Part shown: in pieces, positions 26,303-33,281 of the stretch
How positions within the stretch are numbered: the first letter of the stretch is position 1
How the letters are laid out: each line of letters starts with the position of its first letter
From: Candidatus Hydrogenedentota bacterium
GTDB taxonomy: Bacteria; Hydrogenedentota; Hydrogenedentia; Hydrogenedentales; CAITNO01
Assembly (NCBI GenBank): GCA_903893795.1
Contig: CAITNO010000066.1
Span: 1 to 64,000, forward strand
Reading direction: 5' to 3'
DNA: 64,000 nt
Notes under the pieces: generated by a model
What the model was told of the DNA's origin: nothing
Seen by the model: the letters and a program-made list of their open reading frames with translations, nothing else
Databases searched by the model: none
Translations under genes and position numbers: made by a program

Positions 26303-27730
26303 CTACTTCGTGGCTTTCTGGGCCAGTTCGCCGAAACGATGAACGACCGCAAGGGCTGGGTCAAGCGGTGCGGCGGCATGCTGGGTGCCCGGAGGCGTTT
26401 CGATGTGCGGTGTGGGGCGCAGTGTCTTTCCGGCGAACTGCGGCAACCATTGCGCCTCTGCTTCCAGCATTTCGGCAACCATCTCGCGCACCTCGCCGAG
26501 CGTGAGGCAGGCGGAGGTGAGCGGGTCAAGCGCGCAGGCCGCCACGACGAGTTCGGGGTCGCCTGTCATCGCGGCTTCGACGGTCAGTCCCTGGGCGTTC
26601 ACATTGGTCATGTTGAGCGCGGCGCACTGCGGGGGAAGATTGCCCACGCGGACGGGGTGCAGCCCCATCTTGTCGGCGAAGACAGGCACTTCCGCGCAGC
26701 AGCCCTGCGGCAGGTTGGTGATGTAGCCGTCGTTGCGCACGTTGCCCTGGAACTTGAAGGGAACGCCCGTTTCGAGCGCCTCAAGGATATAGGAACAGTA
26801 CTCTACGCTGCGCTTGCCGAGGAGCGCCGATTCGGTGGCCAGCATATCCTCATTTTCCAACTGGTCGGCGATGAGTCTGCACCAGCAATAGTAGGCACCG
26901 GTCTCGCCGCCAAAGGCGGGCTCGTCGCAATAGCGTTCAAGCGCGCGCTTGCTGCTGCGGAACCAGGGCACATATTCGGAGAGATGGCCCGTGCTCTCGG
27001 TCATGAAGTAGCCGAAGTGGCGCATGACTTCAATGCGCACTTTCTCATTGATATAGTATTCGGGTTTGTCGCACAGTTCCTTGAAGCGCGGATAGAGGTC
27101 TTTGCCCTCGTGCTCCATTTTCAGGAACCAACCCATGTGGTTGATGCCCGCGGCGTAGTAGTTGATCTCCTGTTTGGGCAGGCCGAGATAGCCTGCAATC
27201 AGGTCGAGCGTGGTCTGCACGCCGTGGCACAGGCCGACATACTGCAATCCCGGCACGGTGCCCAAACTCCAGCAGACCGAGGCCATTGGATTGACGTAGT
27301 TCAGGAGCACCGCGTTGGGGCACAGTTCGTGCACATCCTTGGCGATGTCCAGCATTTCAGGAATGGTGCGCAGGGCGCGGAAGACGCCGCCAGGTCCGAG
27401 TGTGTCGCCAATGCACTGGTCCACCCCGTGCTTGAGCGGGATTTCGTAGTCCTTGCCGAAAGCCTCTACGCCGCCGATTTGCAGCATGACTATTACGTAA
27501 TCTGCATCTTTGAGCGCCTCGCGGCGGTCGGTTGTGATCAGGGCCGTGGCGGGAAGGTTGTTTTCCTGGATGACCCGGTCCGCAAAGCGCTTGATGCGGT
27601 CCAGTTTCGGTGTGGTCCGGCTCATGAAGCGGAACTCACTGCCGCGCAGCGAGGGCGTGGCCAGAATGTCCATCATCAGCGTTTTGCAAAACACGATGCT
27701 GCCTGCGCCAATCATTGCAATCTTCGGCAT
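26303..27730 (-). CDS. GH4 family NAD-dependent glycosidase (alpha-galactosidase-like)
   Basis: The 475-residue protein is a glycoside hydrolase family 4 enzyme. It opens with the NAD-binding GAGSIVFCKTLMMDIL motif (residues 8-22) and shows DYVIVMLQIGG, the NYVNPMASV strand, the metal-ligand Cys in VGLCHGVQ and the metal-ligand His in GINHMGWFL. GH4 enzymes bind NAD+ and Mn2+ and cleave glycosides by transient oxidation at C3. The sequence is nearest to MelA-type alpha-galactosidases, but the sugar specificity is not certain. It has no signal peptide and is cytoplasmic. GGAGGAGATAGTC precedes the ATG. It is first in a four-gene operon (gaps of 37, 26 and 36 bases). Confidence 0.92.
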   Translation of the reverse strand: MPKIAMIGAGSIVFCKTLMMDILATPSLRGSEFRFMSRTTPKLDRIKRFADRVIQENNLPATALITTDRREALKDADYVIVMLQIGGVEAFGKDYEIPLKHGVDQCIGDTLGPGGVFRALRTIPEMLDIAKDVHELCPNAVLLNYVNPMASVCWSLGTVPGLQYVGLCHGVQTTLDLIAGYLGLPKQEINYYAAGINHMGWFLKMEHEGKDLYPRFKELCDKPEYYINEKVRIEVMRHFGYFMTESTGHLSEYVPWFRSSKRALERYCDEPAFGGETGAYYCWCRLIADQLENEDMLATESALLGKRSVEYCSYILEALETGVPFKFQGNVRNDGYITNLPQGCCAEVPVFADKMGLHPVRVGNLPPQCAALNMTNVNAQGLTVEAAMTGDPELVVAACALDPLTSACLTLGEVREMVAEMLEAEAQWLPQFAGKTLRPTPHIETPPGTQHAAAPLDPALAVVHRFGELAQKATK

Positions 27731-28055
27731 GACTATCTCCTCCGTCGGTTGGGTTGTCTCCGCAGTATGGGCGGTTTAGCCTTTATTGAATCAAACGAAA
27801 AGCGCGTCACTGCCGTGCGCGACACTGTCGAGATGTCGGTTGGTGGTCAATTCAACAACGGCAAAATTATGCGCCCGGACCCCTGCGTTGGCGCGTTGGG
27901 TCGTGGGTGATAACCTGCCTGTTGAAAGGGTCGCTGCTTTGCAGGGCGCACGGAAAAATACGGCGTTGGCGCGATGGGCACATTGCCCATGGCGCCAACG
28001 CCTGCAAAAAGTATTAAAACGGGACCGTTACCGGCCATGGGGACTGCGTTCCCGA
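27731..28055. other. Intergenic region with a terminator
   Basis: This 325-base gap lies between the SGNH-DUF1080 gene and the GH4 operon, both on minus. It contains the large terminator at 27954-28002 and presumably the operon promoter nearer to 27760-27850, which I could not place confidently. Confidence 0.5.
27954..28002 (-). terminator. Rho-independent terminator of the SGNH-DUF1080 gene
   Basis: An 11-bp perfect outer stem (27962-27972 with 27992-28002) continues past a single mismatch into a 7-bp inner stem (27974-27980 with 27984-27990). It is followed on minus by TATTTTTCC. It separates the gene ending at 28056 from the GH4 operon. Confidence 0.85.
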
Positions 28056-29363
28056 CTACTTGATTTCGCGAATGAGAACGTTGCGGTAATCGAGCCGGCT
28101 GCTGTGGTCCTGCAGGCCGATAAAACCGGAAGTCCTTGTCAGGCCGGGATGGGGTTGGTCCTTGTCCTTGACCTTGTCCAGGTGCTCACTCAGGTCACCA
28201 TCCACGACTTTCGTGCCGTTCAGCGTGGTGGTGATCTTCTGGCCCTGGATATGGATTTCCATTTTCTGCCATTCGCCGAAGTGCTTGGTCACGCGTGGGC
28301 TGGCGGCGATGGTTGAATAAACGCTCGCGCAGTACTGGTACGGCTTGAGGTCCTTGTACTGGTCGTCGTAATCGTCAAGCACCTGAATCTCGGAGCCTTC
28401 AAAGGCTGGATTACCGGTGCGCGGTGCGCGGATGAACACGCCGCTGTTGCCGCCTTTGGGAACCTTGAATTCTACGACAAGGTCAAAGTCACCATACTCT
28501 TTAACCGTGGAAAGCCATGCGCCGCCGCCACCCTGGGTGTAAAGGATGCCGTCGGCCGCGCCCCAGCCGGACTTGCCGCCGACCGGTTCCCAGCCGCTGA
28601 GGTCTTTGCCGTTGAACAGGGCCGTCCAGCCGTCGGCAACGGCAAGGAGACGGGTGATGGCGGGCTCAATCGCCTCCGCTTCAAGGGCGTAACCCTTCTC
28701 ATTGGGATGAAGCAGGTCGGGCATGACATCCTTGGTCAATTCACCATTGTCATTCAGGAATGCTTTGCTGATGTCTTTGTATTCAACCATCGGATCGGAG
28801 GCGAGGTCCGCGGCATATTTGGCGGAGGCGTCCTTGATCTTCTGCTGGGTTTCGGCATCGACATCGGTGCGCGGGAAAATGGCCAGAAGCAGGATGTGCA
28901 TCTCGGGCAGGCGCGTGCGCAGTTTCTTCACAATGGCCTCGACACCCTCGGCAATCTCCGGGGCTGTATTGGCGCGGCAGTTGTTGGTGCCGATCATGAT
29001 GACGGCCAGTTTGGGCTTGATGTTGTCAATGTTGCCGTTGTCCAGGCGCCAAAGCACATGCTGGGTCTGGTCACCGCTGATCCCCAGGTTAACGGCGTTG
29101 CGCTTGCCGTAATACTGTTCCCAGACCGCCTTGCCCCCGCCTTCCCATCCGTGCGTTATGGAGTCGCCGATGAACAGCACGTCCGCATTGCCCTGTTTCA
29201 CCCGCTCGTTAAAGCTCTGGTGACGGGCCATCCAGCCCTTGTCATCGCGGGGCACGGGCACAACAGCGCTGTTTTCCGCCCAGGCGGCGGAAACAATGAG
29301 GGTCGAGAAAGCAACGGCATAGGCGATCAATCCAAGACGGTGCAGACGGGAACGACTAGACAT
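28056..29363 (-). CDS. Secreted SGNH hydrolase fused to DUF1080 (3-keto-glycoside hydrolase-like)
   Basis: The 435-residue precursor has a signal peptide cleaving near AWA-EN and then two catalytic-type domains. Residues about 45-225 form an SGNH/GDSL esterase of the PAF-acetylhydrolase type. It has FIGDSITHGWEG (nucleophile Ser near 67), NLGISGDQTQHVLWRL, IMIGTNNCRAN and the Asp-x-x-His in PDLLHPNEKG. Residues about 232-435 form a DUF1080 (PF06439) beta-sandwich with WTALFNGKDLSGW, the family opening, followed by FDLVVEFKVPKGGNSGVFIR and GFIGLQDH. DUF1080 proteins are reported to cleave 3-keto-glycosides. The fusion could remove an acyl group and cleave an oxidised glycan in one enzyme. The ATG at 29363 follows AAAGGAAA. 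It is a separate transcription unit with its own terminator. Confidence 0.9.
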   Translation of the reverse strand: MSSRSRLHRLGLIAYAVAFSTLIVSAAWAENSAVVPVPRDDKGWMARHQSFNERVKQGNADVLFIGDSITHGWEGGGKAVWEQYYGKRNAVNLGISGDQTQHVLWRLDNGNIDNIKPKLAVIMIGTNNCRANTAPEIAEGVEAIVKKLRTRLPEMHILLLAIFPRTDVDAETQQKIKDASAKYAADLASDPMVEYKDISKAFLNDNGELTKDVMPDLLHPNEKGYALEAEAIEPAITRLLAVADGWTALFNGKDLSGWEPVGGKSGWGAADGILYTQGGGGAWLSTVKEYGDFDLVVEFKVPKGGNSGVFIRAPRTGNPAFEGSEIQVLDDYDDQYKDLKPYQYCASVYSTIAASPRVTKHFGEWQKMEIHIQGQKITTTLNGTKVVDGDLSEHLDKVKDKDQPHPGLTRTSGFIGLQDHSSRLDYRNVLIREIK

Positions 29364-29445
29364 GACGGTTTCCTTTCGTTGGTAGACCGAAGGGGAGTGT
29401 AATACTTTTGCCTGACATTTTCCAGAAAAACCTGATTTTGGAAAC

Positions 29446-29491
29446 AATAAAAACCGCGCCTTCCAGCACGGTTGATGCCAGAAAGCGCGGT
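29446..29491 (-). terminator. Rho-independent terminator of the DUF1858 gene
   Basis: An ACCGCGC/GCGCGGT stem extended by TTTC/GAAG with one G-T pair (29453-29463 with 29481-29491) is followed on the minus strand by TTTTTATTG. It lies 35 bases after the gene stop. Confidence 0.75.
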
Positions 29492-29526
29492 AACGCAGGC
29501 AGTACTGTTAGTTTTGAACTGGTGGC

Positions 29527-29778
29527 TCAGGCGGTTGTCGTGGTCTCGTCCTCGACCGGATTCTTTTCCACGACCCCTTCGAGCACTTCGAGCAGGACCT
29601 GAACGTCCACGCCGTAGGCCATGCAGACTTGTTCAATGGTTTCAAACTGGCTGATGCCGCAGTGTGCGCAGCCACCCAGGTGGAATGCGGCAAACACCTC
29701 GGGCACACGGGGATGTACGGCCATGGCATCTGCAACGGGCATTTCGGGGAAGAAGTGTTTATCAGTGGTATCGGACAT
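29527..29778 (-). CDS. DUF1858 domain protein with CxxC pair
   Basis: The 83-residue protein fits the DUF1858 family, small domains often linked to hybrid-cluster and redox proteins. The pattern MPVADAMAVHPRVPEVFAAFHLGGCAHC ends in the CAHC dithiol (about residues 37-40), followed by TIEQVCMAYGVDVQVLLEVLE. The paired cysteines may act as a redox disulfide or bind metal. The C-terminus is a short acidic and Thr tail. It is a single gene, transcribed away from the Rieske gene, with its own terminator. Confidence 0.85.
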   Translation of the reverse strand: MSDTTDKHFFPEMPVADAMAVHPRVPEVFAAFHLGGCAHCGISQFETIEQVCMAYGVDVQVLLEVLEGVVEKNPVEDETTTTA

Positions 29779-29936
29779 GACTGGTATCCTTGTTTTGGGT
29801 TGGGGTCTGCGCGTCTCAATCTTTGTGAAAGAACGTGCCGGACCTGTAAACTATTCCGCGTCTCACTGTCAGTTAACGTTGCAATTGTAGCGTCAAGAGG
29901 GTCGCACCGCAAAGTGACAGGTCCTTGGAGCCTTTT

Positions 29937-30296
29937 ATGAAGCCCATTAAACTCGCTCGCGTCGAAGATTTCGGCCCGAAAAATGTGCGTTCTTTCCGCA
30001 TTCTTGGTCGCCACGTCGGGGTATTTCGGCGGGAAGACGGCTCTTTCCGAGCAATGGAAATGGGATGCAGGCACCAGAATGCCGATTTGACCCTGGGCAT
30101 CATGAAGGATGACGTGGTCACCTGCACCTGGCACGGCTGGCAATATAACATGACCACGGGGGAGTGCCTGCGCGGGAGCGGGTCGCGGTTGCGGCATTAT
30201 GATTGCAGTGTGGAGGATGGCCACATTTGGATTTCGGCCCTGCCTATCGAAACACCCCAAACCGCGTCGGATGGCGAAAGCTGGGAACATTTCTGA
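29937..30296 (+). CDS. Rieske [2Fe-2S] ferredoxin-like protein
   Basis: This 119-residue protein is a stand-alone Rieske domain. The cluster ligands are C44 and H46 in GCRHQNADL and C63 and H66 in CTWHGWQYN, with the expected 16-residue spacing. Such soluble proteins pass electrons to oxygenases, nitrite reductase or other enzymes. No partner oxygenase is adjacent, so the role is open. ATG 29937 is chosen because GGAG lies six bases upstream; a TTG four codons earlier is an unlikely start. The sequence lacks a signal or membrane segment and is presumably cytoplasmic. Confidence 0.92.
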   Translation: MKPIKLARVEDFGPKNVRSFRILGRHVGVFRREDGSFRAMEMGCRHQNADLTLGIMKDDVVTCTWHGWQYNMTTGECLRGSGSRLRHYDCSVEDGHIWISALPIETPQTASDGESWEHF

Positions 30297-30305
30297 TACG
30301 GGTCC

Positions 30306-31277
30306 CTACCAGACCATCATACCCACAATCAGGAACAGTTCGACAACGAGGTGGGCCAGGAAGGGAATAAAGAGATTCTTCCGGCGCATCGCGTACTGCG
30401 TTATGACGATGGACAAGCCCACCATGGCGAGGGTTTCGGGCCAGGGCTTGATTAAATGGTAGGTTCCTTCGGCTATGGGAAGCAGCACCCAGCCGAAGCG
30501 GGGAAAGTCCGCCGTGACCCGCCGCAACAGGAAATAACGGTGCATGAACTCCCAACCCGGAAGCCATGAAGCCACCCAGAAGAGCTGGATTAAGAAGAAG
30601 TTGAGGCGGTAGCTCAGAGAGGCATTGCCAAGTCCGGGATACTGCCTGGCCAGCACGGGGATAAATTTGACCGAAACAATGGCGAACACCGTAAGGATGC
30701 AAAAGCCCAGGAAATAGGCCCAGTCTTTGGGCTGGATGCGCCGCCTGGTGAAAGCGTCCCAGTCCATGTGCCACAGACAAAAGGCCACAGGTATGACGAG
30801 CCAGAAGAGCACCTTGAAGAGGTCCACCCCGCTGAGGACCGACCAGGACATCCAGCCCACCAGTGCATGGGGAACGCTCAAAGATTCGAGCAGGGTTTGA
30901 AGGCGGGCGGGATGCCATTGAAAAATGGCCCAGTTCACGGTCCGGGTATCGTTCATGCTTACCAGGGCGTCCCACGCCAGGACGAGGGCGACATACCCGA
31001 TGGCGAACACGCTCGGATAGGGAAGCCTCAAAGTGTGCTGTTTCTTAACCTTCATTTTTCTTGTCGCCGGCTTCTTCGGAGAGGCAACGGAGGCAGAGGC
31101 TGCCGGGTCGTTCGGGGTGGGCGTTTTTGGCGTTCTTTTCCTTGGGGTGCCCGCCGCCTTGGTCTTCTTGGCGGGAGAGGAGACCGTGTTATTATCAAAC
31201 AGATAGGTTTGTTCCGGAAGGGGATCCTGGGTGCCGTCCTTCCGTCCAGTGGATTCGCCGGTTTTCTTCTTAGCCAT
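30306..31277 (-). CDS. CPBP-type intramembrane metalloprotease-like protein
   Basis: The 323-residue protein has a Lys/Pro/Thr-rich, disordered cytoplasmic N-tail (residues 1-78) and about seven membrane helices. It fits the CPBP (Rce1/Abi) protease family, although motif 1 is EFMHR rather than EExxxR. The conserved Glu (E243) and Arg (R247) are present. Motif 2 supplies H274 (EGTYHLIK) and motif 3 supplies H309 (PFLAHLVVE). These residues would bind the catalytic metal or water in Rce1-type enzymes. CPBP enzymes process prenylated proteins, bacteriocins and, as myxosortase, C-terminal sorting tails. The start overlaps the endonuclease III stop by eight bases, so the two are co-transcribed. 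Function is inferred from the fold only. Confidence 0.7.
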   Translation of the reverse strand: MAKKKTGESTGRKDGTQDPLPEQTYLFDNNTVSSPAKKTKAAGTPRKRTPKTPTPNDPAASASVASPKKPATRKMKVKKQHTLRLPYPSVFAIGYVALVLAWDALVSMNDTRTVNWAIFQWHPARLQTLLESLSVPHALVGWMSWSVLSGVDLFKVLFWLVIPVAFCLWHMDWDAFTRRRIQPKDWAYFLGFCILTVFAIVSVKFIPVLARQYPGLGNASLSYRLNFFLIQLFWVASWLPGWEFMHRYFLLRRVTADFPRFGWVLLPIAEGTYHLIKPWPETLAMVGLSIVITQYAMRRKNLFIPFLAHLVVELFLIVGMMVW

Positions 31278-31950
31278 GCTTTACTTTCGCAACCGCATCA
31301 TTCTTGCGGGGATATGGGCAGAGGTCAGCCACGGGGCAGGAGGGGCACCTGGGGCTCCGCGCCATGCACACGGCGCGTCCGTGGAAGACCATAAAATGGG
31401 AAAACAGGGTCAGACGGTCCGGCGGCCACAGGCGGAGAAGGTCCTTCTCGATACGGGCTGGGTCCGTGTTCTTGGTGAACCCGAGGCGGCCGGTTACCCT
31501 GCGGCAGTGGGTATCCACGATGACTCCCTGCACGCCAAAACATTCACCCAGCACCGCATTGGCAATCTTTCTGCCTACGCCGGGCAGGGCCAGAAGCTCC
31601 GGCATGCTGCCGGGAACTGCACCGTCATATTGTTCCACAAGTATGCGGCTCGATTCCCGTATGGATTTGGCTTTTTGACGGAAGAAGCCGCAGGTTCTGA
31701 CCGCGGCCTCCAAATCCTCCTGGTCTGCATCAGCAAAGTCCTTGGGCGTCTTGTACTTGCGAAAGAGGCTCTTGCAGACAATATTAACCCGTGCGTCGGT
31801 GCATTGTGCCGCCAGAATGGTCATGACCAACAGTTGGAAAGGGCTCTTGTAGTCCAGGGTGCAGCACACATCGGGATAGGCGGCGGCAAGCCGTTCGTAG
31901 ACGAGTACCGCCCGTTCGCGTTCAATGGCGCTTATCCTTTTCGGAGGCAC
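31270..31950 (-). CDS. nth: Endonuclease III
   Basis: The 226-residue DNA glycosylase/AP lyase excises oxidised pyrimidines. It has the helix-hairpin-helix LPGVGRKIANAVL with catalytic Lys (K128), the catalytic Asp in VDTHCRR (D146) and a [4Fe-4S] cluster motif C-x6-C-x2-C-x5-C (C195, C202, C205, C211). This is complete and close to the 211-residue E. coli enzyme. An ATG at 31998 is possible, but the GTG at 31950 has an AAGGA ribosome binding site eight bases upstream and starts at the natural domain edge. That start lies inside the preceding small reading frame, suggesting coupled translation. The stop overlaps the membrane protease gene. Confidence 0.95.
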   Translation of the reverse strand: MPPKRISAIERERAVLVYERLAAAYPDVCCTLDYKSPFQLLVMTILAAQCTDARVNIVCKSLFRKYKTPKDFADADQEDLEAAVRTCGFFRQKAKSIRESSRILVEQYDGAVPGSMPELLALPGVGRKIANAVLGECFGVQGVIVDTHCRRVTGRLGFTKNTDPARIEKDLLRLWPPDRLTLFSHFMVFHGRAVCMARSPRCPSCPVADLCPYPRKNDAVAKVKHG

Positions 31951-32159
31951 TGCAAGAATCCTTCCGCGGTCAGGCAATGAAGCACATATTCGCGCCATAG
32001 CCAGCCTTTCGTTGCGACCCCAACGGCGTGGGGAATACCGTTGAGTCCGCGAATGCGGTGGGCGTGCGGTCCGAGCACGAATTTAGCCCCCTTGTCGGCT
32101 GCCAGCTCCAGCAACAGGGCGTTCTCGTCCAGCATTTCGACAGCCTGGGTGTTGGTCAT
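31932..32159 (-). CDS. Hypothetical 75-residue protein preceding nth
   Basis: A small frame (ATG 32159 to TAA 31932) encodes a 75-residue protein with protein-like composition: an acidic N-terminal helix (EMLDENALLLELAADKGAKFV), a glycine/histidine-rich middle and WLWREYVLHCLTAEGFLQCL. It overlaps the preferred nth start by 19 bases, a layout that suits translational coupling. I do not recognise a family. Its ribosome binding site is poor (GGGAAG 15 or more bases upstream), so it could be noise or an unspliced relic. It would be the first gene of the nth-protease unit. Confidence 0.4.
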   Translation of the reverse strand: MTNTQAVEMLDENALLLELAADKGAKFVLGPHAHRIRGLNGIPHAVGVATKGWLWREYVLHCLTAEGFLQCLRKG

Positions 32160-32347
32160 GAACTGCTACCGCTTCCCTACCTGCACAAATCAAAACACAC
32201 TGCAATGGTGGGATTGTATCCCATTTGGAGGTGCGGGGTCACTTATGAGGCAGGGAAGAGAGGCTTTTACAAACGGTTCCACTTTCGCTATGATGGGGTC
32301 AAAGAGGACGCATTCACAAGCAGACTGCAACCATGAGGTCATACGCG

Positions 32348-33130
32348 ATGTCTTATACAGCTTCAGCCCTTGTTCCGGTGTCGTTGGAGGGGAACATCCT
32401 TGTTATCAGGATGCACCGTCCCGAAAAGCGCAATGCGCTCAATGTGGAAATGTACGGTGCGATGGCCCAGGCGCTTCAACAGGCCAATGGGGACCCGCAG
32501 GTCCGGGTGGCCGTTATTGCCGGAGAGCCGGACGTTTTCTCGGCCGGCAATGACATCATGGATTTCATAGGGAATCCTCCGTCCGATGAAAACCATCCCG
32601 TCATGCAGTTTCTCTTTGCCCTGACGAACTTTGAAAAGCCGCTGATAGCGGCGGTAAACGGCATGGCCGTGGGAATTGGCACCACCCTGTTGCTGCACTG
32701 TGACTTGGCGTATGCGTCGGAGGACGCCCGTTTTCACCTTCCTTTTGTCAATCTGGGGCTTTGTCCCGAGGCCGCTTCGAGTCTTCTGCTGCCCATGCGC
32801 GCGGGCAGCCACCGGGCCGCCGAGGCCATTCTGCTCGGGCAGCCCTTTGACGCGGCGACGGCGCTGGCCTGGGGGATTGTGAACCGCCTCACAGCCCCCG
32901 GAAAAGCCGAAGAGGCCGCCATGGAGGCCGCAGCGAGGATTGCCCAGCAGGCACCGGCGGCCATCCGCGCCGCGCGCCAGCTCCTTCGGGAGCCGCTGCG
33001 TCTTCCTGTACAGGATACACTTCGGAGGGAGGCGGCAGCCTTTGTGGGAAGACTTTCGTCGCCGGAGGCGGCCGAGGCCTTCCAGGCATTCATGCAGCGC
33101 CGTGCGCCGGACTTTTCCCAGTTCAGCTGA
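32348..33130 (+). CDS. Enoyl-CoA hydratase/isomerase family protein
   Basis: The 260-residue crotonase-fold protein is full length. The oxyanion-hole segments are PEKRNALNVEMY and FSAGNDIMDF, and the second conserved block is NGMAVGIGTTLLLHCDLAYASEDARFHLPFVNLGLCPEAASSLLLP. Only one of the two hydratase Glu positions (in PEAASS) is clearly acidic, a pattern found in isomerases and other crotonase enzymes, so I do not assign a precise reaction. The C-terminal helix APAAIRAARQLLREPLR is typical. ATG 32348 is chosen as the start; ATG 32333 five codons earlier is an alternative. No acyl-CoA genes flank it. Confidence 0.88.
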   Translation: MSYTASALVPVSLEGNILVIRMHRPEKRNALNVEMYGAMAQALQQANGDPQVRVAVIAGEPDVFSAGNDIMDFIGNPPSDENHPVMQFLFALTNFEKPLIAAVNGMAVGIGTTLLLHCDLAYASEDARFHLPFVNLGLCPEAASSLLLPMRAGSHRAAEAILLGQPFDAATALAWGIVNRLTAPGKAEEAAMEAAARIAQQAPAAIRAARQLLREPLRLPVQDTLRREAAAFVGRLSSPEAAEAFQAFMQRRAPDFSQFS

Positions 33131-33208
33131 GTCTTGTGGCGGATTAGCGCCGCCGTAGTCAAGAAAGACAAGCCACACCGGTCTCTATCGTTCCCGATTT
33201 CGTGCCGA

Positions 33209-33233
33209 ACGTAGAAGCGGCATCATGCCGCGT
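33209..33233. repeat. Extragenic palindrome, copy 2
   Basis: A GCGGCA/TGCCGC stem with a TCA loop (33217-33231) is flanked by GTAGAA and GTT. It differs from the copy at 10668-10692 at only a few positions. It lies in the 151-base gap between convergent genes, near a second short stem (CGTCGC/GCGACG, 33244-33264). Confidence 0.6.
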
Positions 33234-33281
33234 TTGTCCCTTACGTCGCGTTTCGACGGCGACGCCCCTGATGAGGCAGCC

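Noticed and set aside
26027..27910. 627-residue plus-strand frame over the GH4 and oxidoreductase genes
   Set aside because: It is an antisense shadow of two well-supported genes, with no start signal or domain.
27983..28006. Sigma-54-like promoter in the GC-rich hairpin
   Set aside because: The GG-to-GC spacing is 11 instead of 10 and the sequence is part of a terminator stem.
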